Shown here one piece after another: positions 1 through 5,119 of a DNA stretch of 5,119 bases. Below the pieces are notes generated by a model. That model searched no databases. It was given only the letters and a program-made list of their open reading frames with translations, and was not told where the DNA came from. This DNA comes from Lachnospiraceae bacterium UBA3785 (GTDB taxonomy: Bacteria > Bacillota > Clostridia > Lachnospirales > Lachnospiraceae): positions 1 through 5,119 of the forward strand of contig DFFD01000030.1 of NCBI GenBank assembly GCA_002369495.1, read 5' to 3'. Position 1 is the stretch's first letter, and every line of letters starts with the position of its first letter. A program made the position numbers and the translations under genes.

Positions 1-312
1 ATAATCGCCGTCCACGATCAGGCTGATCGGGTCCGTGGTAAAATCATGTACGGACTCCGGCGTTTTCGCGCAGACCATATCGACATGACCCTGCAGGATC
101 ACTGTCTCGACGTCCTCGTAACCCTCGGAAGCGTCTTTTCTGATGATCACGTTGCCGGCCTCATCCGATTCCGCAGCGAGCCCCTGGGCTGCCGCAAAAT
201 CCATCAGGTATTTTGTCATGCCGGCCGTATTGCCGGAACCGCGCGGGATTTTCGAGATCTCCTCGAAATACTGAAATACATTTACCGGTTCAAATGATGT
301 GATTTCACTCAT
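1..312 (-). CDS. pepD: PepD-like Xaa-His dipeptidase (aminoacyl-histidine dipeptidase, M20 family), N-terminal part
   Basis: The gene starts at the ATG at 310-312 and runs off the left edge, leaving 104 residues of a family usually near 480-500. The protein begins MSEITSFEPVNVFQYFEEIS, followed by KIPRGSGNT (21-29), DEAGNVIIRK (50-59) and LQGHVDMVCAK (73-83). His76 and Asp78 in GHVD match the first metal-ligand motif of M20 zinc peptidases. The combination of the KIPRGSGNT segment and LQGHxDMVC is typical of PepD rather than other M20 members. These enzymes are cytoplasmic metallo-dipeptidases that split Xaa-His and some other dipeptides for amino acid supply. A strong ribosome binding site, AAGGAGG, lies at 320-326, seven bases before the ATG, which settles the start. 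It follows the coiled-coil gene by 64 bases, with a hairpin between them, so it may be a separate transcription unit. The remaining metal ligands and lid domain are outside the window. Confidence 0.9.
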   Translation of the reverse strand, partial: MSEITSFEPVNVFQYFEEISKIPRGSGNTAGMTKYLMDFAAAQGLAAESDEAGNVIIRKDASEGYEDVETVILQGHVDMVCAKTPESVHDFTTDPISLIVDGDY

Positions 313-339
313 AATAGTTCCTCCTTAAGTAAACGATGA

Positions 340-366
340 GGGGGACTTCCGCATGGAACATCCCCC
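340..366 (-). terminator. Hairpin between the coiled-coil gene and pepD, possible weak terminator or processing site
   Basis: On the minus strand GGGGGA (361-366) pairs with TCCCCC (340-345). Inside it TTCC (355-358) pairs with GGAA (347-350) around a four-base loop, with a small asymmetric internal bulge. It lies 10 bases after the stop of the upstream gene and just before the pepD ribosome binding site. The run after the stem (TCATCGTTT) is not a clean U-tract, so a classic intrinsic terminator is doubtful. It could instead be an mRNA stabilising or processing hairpin. No convincing promoter for pepD is visible in this gap. Confidence 0.35.
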
Positions 367-376
367 GTGAGAATCA

Positions 377-973
377 TTATTCGTCCTCTTCCTCTTCCGT
401 CTCCTCGTCGAAAGCTTCTTCCGGAGCCGCGGCCGCTGCAGGTGCAAGTTCCTGCCTGTTGCTTCTGACCGTCGTGTAGGCTCCCTGAAGGGAATCCATC
501 AAAGCCTTATATTTCGCTCCGGAATCCTGAATGGTATTCCCGAGGATATTTTCAAGATTAGCCAGCATCTCGTCCGTGTAGTTCATCGCCGAAGAAGTGA
601 TCGCGTTCGCCTGGCGGTTCGCGTCGTCGAGGATCGCCTGCGCCTGCTGATTGCACTTCATGATCGTCTCGTTGGCCTGTTCGTAAGCCTGCCGCGTGAC
701 CTCGTGCTGATTGACGAGCTCCTTGGCTCTCGCCTCCGCGGCGGCGACGATGCCGTCGGCCTTGGACTGCGCATCCGCCAGGATCGCGTCCTTGTTGGAA
801 ATAATTTTCTGGTAACGCTTGATCTCCTCCGGCGTTTTCAGCCTCAGTTCGCGGAGAAGCTCTTCAAGCTCTTCCTTGTTCACCACGATCTTCGTCGTGG
901 AGAGCGGCTGGAACTTACAGCCGTCTATATACTCTTCGATTTCTTCAATGATTTGTTCGATTCTGCTGGCCAT
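377..973 (-). CDS. Conserved coiled-coil protein with acidic C-terminal tail, function unknown (often labelled ATPase or V-type ATPase subunit H-like)
   Basis: This gene encodes 198 residues. An N-terminal segment (residues 1-52) contains IEEIEEYIDGCK and a Leu/Glu-rich LLRELRLKTPEEI block. A long Ala/Gln/Glu-rich helix from about 50 to 165 should form a coiled coil. An Ala-Pro linker (177-184) leads into a very acidic tail (185-198, mostly Glu and Asp). There is no signal peptide, membrane segment or Walker motif, so the labels ATPase or V-ATPase subunit that such proteins often carry rest only on coiled-coil similarity. The N-terminal block plus coiled coil loosely resembles DivIVA or ATP synthase b-type scaffolds, but I do not claim membership. 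The start is firm: AAGGAG at 982-987 lies eight bases before the ATG. The gene starts 15 bases after the coaD stop, and the second of two tandem TAA codons ending coaD merges into the ribosome binding site. It is therefore probably co-transcribed and translated with coaD. Confidence 0.85.
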   Translation of the reverse strand: MASRIEQIIEEIEEYIDGCKFQPLSTTKIVVNKEELEELLRELRLKTPEEIKRYQKIISNKDAILADAQSKADGIVAAAEARAKELVNQHEVTRQAYEQANETIMKCNQQAQAILDDANRQANAITSSAMNYTDEMLANLENILGNTIQDSGAKYKALMDSLQGAYTTVRSNRQELAPAAAAAPEEAFDEETEEEEDE

Positions 974-988
974 TTCCCCATCTCCTTA

Positions 989-1483
989 TTACTTATGTAT
1001 TGCATTCCCCAAAAGCTTTTTCCGCAGCGCCTCCGCCACGATCGGCTGTACGAATTTATCAAGGTCTTCCCCGAACGATGCCACTTCCTTAACCGTTGTG
1101 GAACTGAGGTAAGCGTATTCAAGGCTTGTGATCAGGAACATCGTATCAATATCGGGCGCCATCACCCTGTTCGTCTGGGCCATCTGCAGTTCATATTCAA
1201 AATCCGTGATCGCGCGAAGGCCTCTGATGATGACCTGTGCCCCGCAGGCGCGGACGAAATGAACCGAGAGCCCTTCAAACGCCTGAACAGAGACGTTCGG
1301 TATGTCCGAAGTGATACTCTTAATCATATTAACACGTTCTTCGACCGAAAACAACGGAGTTTTTGCAGAATTATGTAAAACTCCGACGATTACCTCATCA
1401 AATTGAGCGGAAGCCCGGCGGATAATGTCAAGGTGCCCGTTTGTGACCGGATCAAACGATCCGGGGTAAACCGCTTTATGCAT
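989..1483 (-). CDS. coaD: Pantetheine-phosphate adenylyltransferase (CoaD, PPAT)
   Basis: CoaD transfers AMP from ATP to 4'-phosphopantetheine, giving dephospho-CoA and pyrophosphate. This is the penultimate step of coenzyme A synthesis, and the enzyme is a cytoplasmic hexamer. The 164-residue length fits the family. The nucleotidyltransferase signature is complete: [12 protein letters not shown] (6-17), with the T/HxGH-type TNGH at 14-17; IIRGLR (85-90), which lines the substrate site; [13 protein letters not shown] (105-117); and [10 protein letters not shown] (126-135), equivalent to the ISSxxVKE nucleotide-binding loop. The ATG start gives the standard N terminus [13 protein letters not shown] moderate GTGAG ribosome binding site lies about five bases upstream. 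The gene sits 20 bases after rsmD, the pairing seen widely in Bacillota and other bacteria (ylbH-ylbI in Bacillus subtilis). It ends in two consecutive TAA codons. Confidence 0.97.
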   Translation of the reverse strand: MHKAVYPGSFDPVTNGHLDIIRRASAQFDEVIVGVLHNSAKTPLFSVEERVNMIKSITSDIPNVSVQAFEGLSVHFVRACGAQVIIRGLRAITDFEYELQMAQTNRVMAPDIDTMFLITSLEYAYLSSTTVKEVASFGEDLDKFVQPIVAEALRKKLLGNAIHK

Positions 1484-1503
1484 GGTATCTCACTTTCTGA
1501 TCG

Positions 1504-2058
1504 TTACGCTTTCCTTTTTAAAAACAGATGCCCGCTCATCGTGTATACGCGGGACTTGACGATCTCGTACCCGAACTCGTCAAGATAGGAGAAGTCCGTC
1601 TTCGGATGATGCTCCACGACAATGATCCCGTCCTCCGCCGGAAGGCGGCTGGTCCGCAGGTATTCCAGCGTTTCCTTCTCAAGCCCCATCGAAAACGGGG
1701 GATCCATGAAGATCACGTCGAAGGGCTCTTCCCCTTCCAGCCTCGCAAGGACCGAATTGACGTCTCCTTTCAGGATCCTGGCCCGGTCTTTCAGCTTTGT
1801 AAAAGTCAGGTTCTCATCGATGAGAAGCTGCGTCGTCCTGACCTTCTCGACGAAGGTGCAGTGGGCGGCTCCGCGCGAGAGAGCCTCGATCCCAATCGAT
1901 CCGCTTCCGGCGTAGAGATCCAGAAAGCGGCATCCGGGGATGTAAGGCTGCAGTATGTTGAATAATGTCTCCTTGCTCCGGTCGGTCGTCGGCCGCACGT
2001 CCATCCCTTTAACGGTCCGAAGCGGCATCGACCTCGCCGTTCCCGCTATGACTCTCAT
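1504..2058 (-). CDS. rsmD: 16S rRNA (guanine(966)-N(2))-methyltransferase RsmD
   Basis: RsmD uses S-adenosylmethionine to methylate N2 of G966 (E. coli numbering) of 16S rRNA during assembly of the small ribosomal subunit. The 184-residue protein has the family N terminus MRVIAGTAR with RPTTDRSKETLFN (22-34). The SAM-binding motif I is LDLYAGSGSIGIEALSRGA (46-64). Motif IV is the catalytic DPPF (119-122), typical of N-methyltransferases acting on amino groups. A short VVEHH strand (147-151) and a C-terminal beta segment follow. Nothing is missing. The ATG overlaps the end of mgsA in an ATGA arrangement (2055-2058), and no strong ribosome binding site is visible, so translational coupling to mgsA is likely. 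coaD follows after 20 bases. Confidence 0.96.
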   Translation of the reverse strand: MRVIAGTARSMPLRTVKGMDVRPTTDRSKETLFNILQPYIPGCRFLDLYAGSGSIGIEALSRGAAHCTFVEKVRTTQLLIDENLTFTKLKDRARILKGDVNSVLARLEGEEPFDVIFMDPPFSMGLEKETLEYLRTSRLPAEDGIIVVEHHPKTDFSYLDEFGYEIVKSRVYTMSGHLFLKRKA

Positions 2059-2465
2059 ACGATATCACTGCTTTTCACGCCGAGACGCCAGTCGAGGTCG
2101 CCGCGGGAGAGGCCCAGGACCATCACTTCCGCCGTGCCGATGTTGGTCGCCACGGGGATATTGTTGCGGTCGCAGGCGGAGACGATCGTGTACATGTCCG
2201 GCTCGCCCTTGTTGATCATATTCGGATTGTAGAAAAAGATCACCAGGTCAAGCGCGTTTCGCTCAATCATCTCGGTAAACTGTTTGTCGCCGCCGATCGA
2301 GCCCGGAAGAAACTTGTGCACTTTAAGGCTCGTAACTTCCTCGATGCGTCGGCCGGTCGTCCCGGTCGCATAGAGTTCATGGCGGGAAAGGATGCCCTTA
2401 TAGGCAATGCAGAAATCTTCGATCAGAGTCTTTTTGCTGTTGTGTGCGATTATCCCTACGTTCAT
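2055..2465 (-). CDS. mgsA: Methylglyoxal synthase family protein (MgsA-like) with altered active-site residues
   Basis: Canonical MgsA converts dihydroxyacetone phosphate to methylglyoxal and phosphate in the cytoplasm, bypassing lower glycolysis when phosphate is short. Family marks are IAHN near the N terminus, YATGTTGRRIEEVT, GGDKQ, IFFYNP, EPD and NIPVATNIGTAE. The catalytic Asp of GGD (E. coli Asp71), the His of IAH (His19) and the Asp of EPD (Asp101) are kept. By my hand alignment E. coli Asp20, Asp91 and His98 are replaced by Asn, Asn and Gly, so activity is uncertain. An upstream in-frame ATG at 2478-2480 would add five residues (MKEGI). I prefer the ATG at 2463-2465 because MNVGIIAH matches the Bacillus MgsA N terminus and GAAGG lies four bases before it. 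The result is 136 residues, the usual length. It overlaps rsmD by four bases and probably begins the transcript read from the promoter at 2519-2548. Confidence 0.85.
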   Translation of the reverse strand: MNVGIIAHNSKKTLIEDFCIAYKGILSRHELYATGTTGRRIEEVTSLKVHKFLPGSIGGDKQFTEMIERNALDLVIFFYNPNMINKGEPDMYTIVSACDRNNIPVATNIGTAEVMVLGLSRGDLDWRLGVKSSDIV

Positions 2466-2518
2466 AATACCTTCTTTCATCGGTCCATCTCTTGATCATC
2501 GGCTCGAAGATAAGCACA

Positions 2519-2548
2519 ATTATATCTACTCAATCTACATTTTAGCAA
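2519..2548 (-). promoter_or_regulatory. Probable sigma-A-type promoter for mgsA-rsmD-coaD
   Basis: On the minus strand a perfect TATAAT (2519-2524) is preceded, after an 18-base spacer, by TTGCTA (2543-2548), which matches four of six bases of TTGACA. Transcription would start near 2512, leaving a leader of about 47 bases before the preferred mgsA start. It sits in an AT-rich stretch between recG and mgsA, where a promoter is expected. Confidence 0.6.
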
Positions 2549-2567
2549 ATATTGACAAATATAACAA
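2539..2567 (-). promoter_or_regulatory. Possible second, overlapping promoter with extended -10
   Basis: On the minus strand TGC-TAAAAT (-10 hexamer at 2539-2544, TG extension at 2546-2547) has TTGTTA (2562-2567) 17 bases upstream, matching four of six -35 bases. It overlaps the stronger candidate downstream, and its -35 lies inside the inverted repeat at 2564-2588. In AT-rich DNA such matches also arise by chance. Confidence 0.35.
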
Positions 2568-2588
2568 GATAAAAATGAAATATCTTGT
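2564..2588 (-). terminator. AT-rich inverted repeat after recG, weak terminator or operator
   Basis: ACAAGATA (2581-2588 on the minus strand) and TATCTTGT (2564-2571) form a perfect eight-base inverted repeat around a nine-base, T-rich loop. It begins eight bases after the recG stop codon. The stem is AT-rich and the tail TATATTTG is not a clean U-run, so termination would be inefficient. Its overlap with a candidate -35 also allows a regulator-binding role. I cannot tell these apart from sequence alone. Confidence 0.4.
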
Positions 2589-2596
2589 CACAGTGT

Positions 2597-4660
2597 CTAT
2601 AGTGTGATCGTCTTTGCGCTCTCCGAGAGGTAACGGTCGAGTCTCTTCCTGACCGGGGCGAGTTCCTGCCCGGCCAGCATCGGATCCTCCGCCATATAAA
2701 ACGCCGCAAGCTCTCCCGCAGCCTTCACGATCTCCCTGTCGGATGCCGGATCCGCGAGCCTGAAGACCGCGTCGCCGCTCTGCCGGATACCCATAAGATC
2801 GCCGGGGCCTCTCAGTTCGAAATCCTTCTCGGCGATCTCAAACCCGTCATTGGAACGGTTCAGGATTTCCATCCGTTTTGTGATCGACTCGCTCTCCTGT
2901 CCCGCCAGGAAAATGCAGTAAGACTGGGCGGACCCGCGTCCGACTCTCCCGCGCAGCTGGTGCAGCTGGGCGAGGCCGAAGCGCTCTGCATTTTCCACCA
3001 GCATCACGGTCGCGTTCGGCACGTCAACGCCGACTTCAACGACGGTGGTGGATACGAGGACCGTGATCTCACCGTCGCGGAAGGCTTCCATGACCTTGTC
3101 TTTCTCCGCCGGCTTCATGCGGCCGTGGAGGATGCCGACCGTAAGGTCGGACAGCTCCTTCCGGATCCTGGCGGCGGCGGTGAAGACATTTTCAGCCTCT
3201 AAGCCCTCCGCTTCCTCGATCATCGGGCAGATCACGTAAGCCTGGTGGCCTGCCTCTGCCTCCTTTTTGATGAAGCGCATGGCAGCCGGCCGGTAGGAAG
3301 GCCCGACGACGCAGTTTTTGATCGGCAGCCGGTTGCCGGGCAGCTCGTCCACCAGCGACACGGAAAGATCCCCGTACCAGATGATCCCGAGCGTACGCGG
3401 GATCGGCGTCGCCGACATGACCATCATGTGGGGCGGAGCACCCTTTTTGGCCAGCGCCTCCCGCTGGCAGACGCCGAAGCGGTGCTGCTCGTCGGTGATC
3501 ACGAGCGCGAGATCCCTGTAAGCCACCCGCTCTTCGATGAGAGCGTGGGTGCCGATCACCGCGTTGGCGCTTCCGTCGGCGATCGCGGCGAGAGCTGCCC
3601 TCTTCTCAGACGCCCTGAGACTGCCCGTCAGAAGGACCGGATGAAGATTCTCAAGGTGCAGGTCCTCCGCCAGCCGGCAGAGTTTTTCGTAATGCTGGCG
3701 CGCGAGCACCTCGGTCGGCGCCATGAGCGCGCTCTGGTAACCGTTTGCGGCGGTCATCTGCATCGCGAGAAAAGCGAGGATCGTCTTGCCCGAGCCGACG
3801 TCGCCCTGCACGAGCCTCGCCATGCGCGTGCTTCCGGTTAGATCCGCCTCGATCTCCTGCCAGGTCCTCTCCTGCGCGTGCGTCAGGGCGAACGGCAGGG
3901 CGCTGATCATCTCCTCCGTGTCCCAGGTGAGCTTCATCGGGAATTCATTTTTATCCTCGCCCAGCCTCTTCCGGAGCGTCCGCATCGCGAGAATAAAGAG
4001 AAACATCTCATCAAACGCCAGCCTTCTCCGTGCCGCAAGATACTCCTCGCGGTCTGCCGGAAAATGAATCTTCCGAGAAGCCTCCTCCTCACCGGTCAGC
4101 CCCAGTCTCTCCCGGACAGCTTCCGGCAGGTACTCCGGAACCGGCCCGGCAAGCTCAAAGGCGCCTTTTACGGCCTTCATGACCGCGTTATTGGTCAGGC
4201 CTTTCGTGAGGGAGTAGACCGGGTTCAGGGTCTTTATTTTCTGGTCATAAGCGTAGAGCGTGAAAATCTCGGGATGCTCCATGACGAGGCCGTCCTGCCG
4301 GCGCCTGACGATCCCCCGGAAAATGAAAACCGACCCCTTCTTCAGCATCCCGGCAATATACGGCGCGTTGAACCAGATGAGCCGGATCCTGCCGGTCGGG
4401 TCGTCGATCTCCGTCGAGATCACGGTCTTTCTGCCGGTCACCTTCCGGAAGACGCCTCTTGCGATGCGGCCTTCCACCGCACACTTCGCGCCGACGACCG
4501 CGTTTCCGATCGGCTCAGGCGGCAGGTATTCGTCGTAATGGACCGGATAGTAGGAGATCAGGTCCTCCACCGTCTCAATATGCAGTTTTGCGAACAGAGC
4601 TTCGGTTTTCGGGCCGATGCCCTTTATCATACTGATTTTCATCGGCTTACGGGCTGTCAA
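2597..4660 (-). CDS. recG: ATP-dependent DNA helicase RecG
   Basis: RecG is a monomeric superfamily 2 translocase that remodels stalled replication forks and branched DNA and helps recombination repair. The 687 residues match the family length. An N-terminal wedge region begins with the helix-hairpin-like IKGIGPKTEALF (12-23) and an OB-fold (about 55-145). The motor follows with Walker A GDVGSGKT (286-293), motif Ia APTEVLARQH (314-323), DEQH (390-393), SATPIPRT (416-423), STTVVEVGVDVPNAT (537-551) and QLHQLRGRVGRG (565-576). The RecG-specific TRG element is at EKDFELRGPGDLMGIRQSG (611-629). All catalytic motifs are intact. The start is uncertain. TTG at 4658-4660 has a GGGA four bases upstream, but inside a hairpin. 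ATG at 4640-4642, six codons later, lacks a clear ribosome binding site, and a third candidate ATG lies at 4628-4630. The stop is TAG. It follows fakA, the common Bacillota order. Confidence 0.97.
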   Translation of the reverse strand: MTARKPMKISMIKGIGPKTEALFAKLHIETVEDLISYYPVHYDEYLPPEPIGNAVVGAKCAVEGRIARGVFRKVTGRKTVISTEIDDPTGRIRLIWFNAPYIAGMLKKGSVFIFRGIVRRRQDGLVMEHPEIFTLYAYDQKIKTLNPVYSLTKGLTNNAVMKAVKGAFELAGPVPEYLPEAVRERLGLTGEEEASRKIHFPADREEYLAARRRLAFDEMFLFILAMRTLRKRLGEDKNEFPMKLTWDTEEMISALPFALTHAQERTWQEIEADLTGSTRMARLVQGDVGSGKTILAFLAMQMTAANGYQSALMAPTEVLARQHYEKLCRLAEDLHLENLHPVLLTGSLRASEKRAALAAIADGSANAVIGTHALIEERVAYRDLALVITDEQHRFGVCQREALAKKGAPPHMMVMSATPIPRTLGIIWYGDLSVSLVDELPGNRLPIKNCVVGPSYRPAAMRFIKKEAEAGHQAYVICPMIEEAEGLEAENVFTAAARIRKELSDLTVGILHGRMKPAEKDKVMEAFRDGEITVLVSTTVVEVGVDVPNATVMLVENAERFGLAQLHQLRGRVGRGSAQSYCIFLAGQESESITKRMEILNRSNDGFEIAEKDFELRGPGDLMGIRQSGDAVFRLADPASDREIVKAAGELAAFYMAEDPMLAGQELAPVRKRLDRYLSESAKTITL

Positions 4661-4689
4661 AACGTCCCGATGCAGCCGGCACCGGGACG
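4659..4689 (-). terminator. GC-rich hairpin with short T run between fakA and recG
   Basis: On the minus strand the arms CGTCCCGGTGC (4679-4689) and GCATCGGGACG (4663-4673) pair over 11 bases with one G-T wobble and a five-base loop. TTTT follows directly at 4659-4662, and an A-rich AAAAAG follows the fakA stop upstream. The shape is that of an intrinsic terminator or attenuator, though four T residues is short. The right arm contains the GGGA that would serve the TTG start of recG, and the T run overlaps that TTG. The structure could therefore also mask translation. Confidence 0.6.
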
Positions 4690-4699
4690 CTTCAGCTTT

Positions 4700-5119
4700 T
4701 TATTCAACAGAAAGTATCAGATAATAGACCGGCTGTCCGCCGTAATTGACCTCGACTTCGGTGTCCGGCCAGAGCTCTTCGACGTCGGACGCAAGGAGCT
4801 CGGTCTCGTCCTCCGGAAAATCCTGCCCGTTGTAGATGCTGATAAGCTCCGATTCGTCGTCGACCAGCTTTTTAAGACTCTCGATGACGACCTCGTGAAT
4901 CGAAGGTCCGACCGCGAGGATGCCGTCGTCGCCGATCGCCATGATGTCGCCGGAGCTGATCTTCACCCCGTCGATCTGCGTATCGCGCACCGCGTAGGTG
5001 ATCTCGCAGGATTTCACCGCCGAAGCGCTCTCCGCCATATCGGCCGCATTGTTCTCCGGGGACTTCTCCGGGACGAACGCGATGACCGCCGAGATGCCCT
5101 GCGGGATCGTCTTCGTCGG
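4700..5119 (-). CDS. fakA: Fatty acid kinase FakA-like protein (DAK2/DhaL-YloV family), C-terminal part
   Basis: Only the last 139 residues are present; the reading frame is open to the right edge and stops at TAA (4700-4702). The fragment starts PTKTIPQGISAVIAFVPE, a signature of the YloV/FakA C-terminal domain. It continues through MAESASAVKSCEITYAVRD, GDIMAIGDDGILAVG and ends GGQPVYYLILSVE, the typical end of the family. In Staphylococcus aureus, FakA phosphorylates fatty acids held by FakB (DegV-family) proteins, feeding exogenous fatty acids into phospholipid synthesis. The kinase domain itself lies outside the window at the N terminus of a protein usually about 550 residues long, so catalytic residues cannot be checked. 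The internal ATG at 5036-5038 is not the start, because the conserved sequence clearly continues upstream of it. Placement before recG is common in Bacillota. Confidence 0.92.
   Translation of the reverse strand, partial: PTKTIPQGISAVIAFVPEKSPENNAADMAESASAVKSCEITYAVRDTQIDGVKISSGDIMAIGDDGILAVGPSIHEVVIESLKKLVDDESELISIYNGQDFPEDETELLASDVEELWPDTEVEVNYGGQPVYYLILSVE

Noticed and set aside
46..297. Plus-strand open frame at the left edge
   Set aside because: The minus strand here encodes a clear PepD N terminus with a strong ribosome binding site, so this is a shadow.
380..420. Low-complexity tcctc/cttcc-rich stretch
   Set aside because: It is simply the codons for the acidic Glu/Asp tail of the coiled-coil protein, not a separate repeat element.
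925..1122. Minus-strand small frame spanning the coaD end and the next gene's start
   Set aside because: It is out of frame with two confident genes and has no recognisable features or separate ribosome binding site.
704..1378. Long plus-strand open frame opposite coaD and the coiled-coil gene
   Set aside because: It lies antisense to two well-supported genes, its protein resembles no family, and it follows from the GC-rich codon pattern of the opposite strand.
2552..2557. Perfect TTGACA on the plus strand
   Set aside because: No -10 hexamer lies at suitable spacing, and no plus-strand gene follows; downstream DNA is antisense to recG.
2588..2607. TCACA/TGTGA inverted repeat around the recG stop codon
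   Set aside because: It has only five paired bases with a long loop, mostly within coding sequence, and is easily explained by chance.
3245..3841. 198-residue plus-strand open frame inside recG
   Set aside because: It is entirely antisense to intact RecG helicase motifs, and its Arg/His/Asp-rich composition is typical of a shadow frame.
1..5119. Search for a mobile element, CRISPR, tRNA/rRNA or defence system
   Set aside because: All space is filled by intact or edge-cut housekeeping genes and short gaps of at most about 130 bases; no direct repeat array, transposase or RNA gene signature was seen.

Overview
The window is an ordinary chromosomal housekeeping segment from a Gram-positive anaerobe of the Clostridia, most likely Lachnospiraceae-like. 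I base this on the gene order fakA-recG-rsmD-coaD, on the clostridial style of the proteins, and on strong AAGGAGG-type ribosome binding sites. The coding DNA is visibly GC-rich for that group. The taxonomic guess is inference from protein and synteny memory; no search was run.

Every gene lies on the minus strand, so the reading order runs from the high to the low coordinate. First is the C-terminal end of a fatty acid kinase FakA-like protein, cut by the window edge (4700-5119). A GC-rich hairpin with a short T run follows, then the helicase gene recG (2597-4660). Next is a short AT-rich island (about 2511-2590) holding an inverted repeat and plausible promoters. It leads into a compact group: methylglyoxal synthase-like mgsA (2055-2465), rsmD (1504-2058), coaD (989-1483) and a coiled-coil protein with an acidic tail (377-973). 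After a small hairpin the N-terminal third or less of a PepD-like Xaa-His dipeptidase begins (1-312) and runs off the window.

The mgsA-rsmD-coaD-coiled-coil group looks co-transcribed. mgsA and rsmD overlap by four bases, and the following gaps are 20 and 15 bases. The products serve separate housekeeping tasks: a glycolytic bypass, 16S rRNA methylation, CoA synthesis and an unassigned, possibly envelope- or division-related, scaffold. I see no mobile element, CRISPR array, RNA gene, toxin-antitoxin pair or defence system.

The points most worth a second look are three. The methylglyoxal synthase homologue has lost several normally conserved active-site residues. The fakA-recG hairpin overlaps the possible TTG start of recG. 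The coiled-coil protein has no known function but sits in a conserved coaD neighbourhood.
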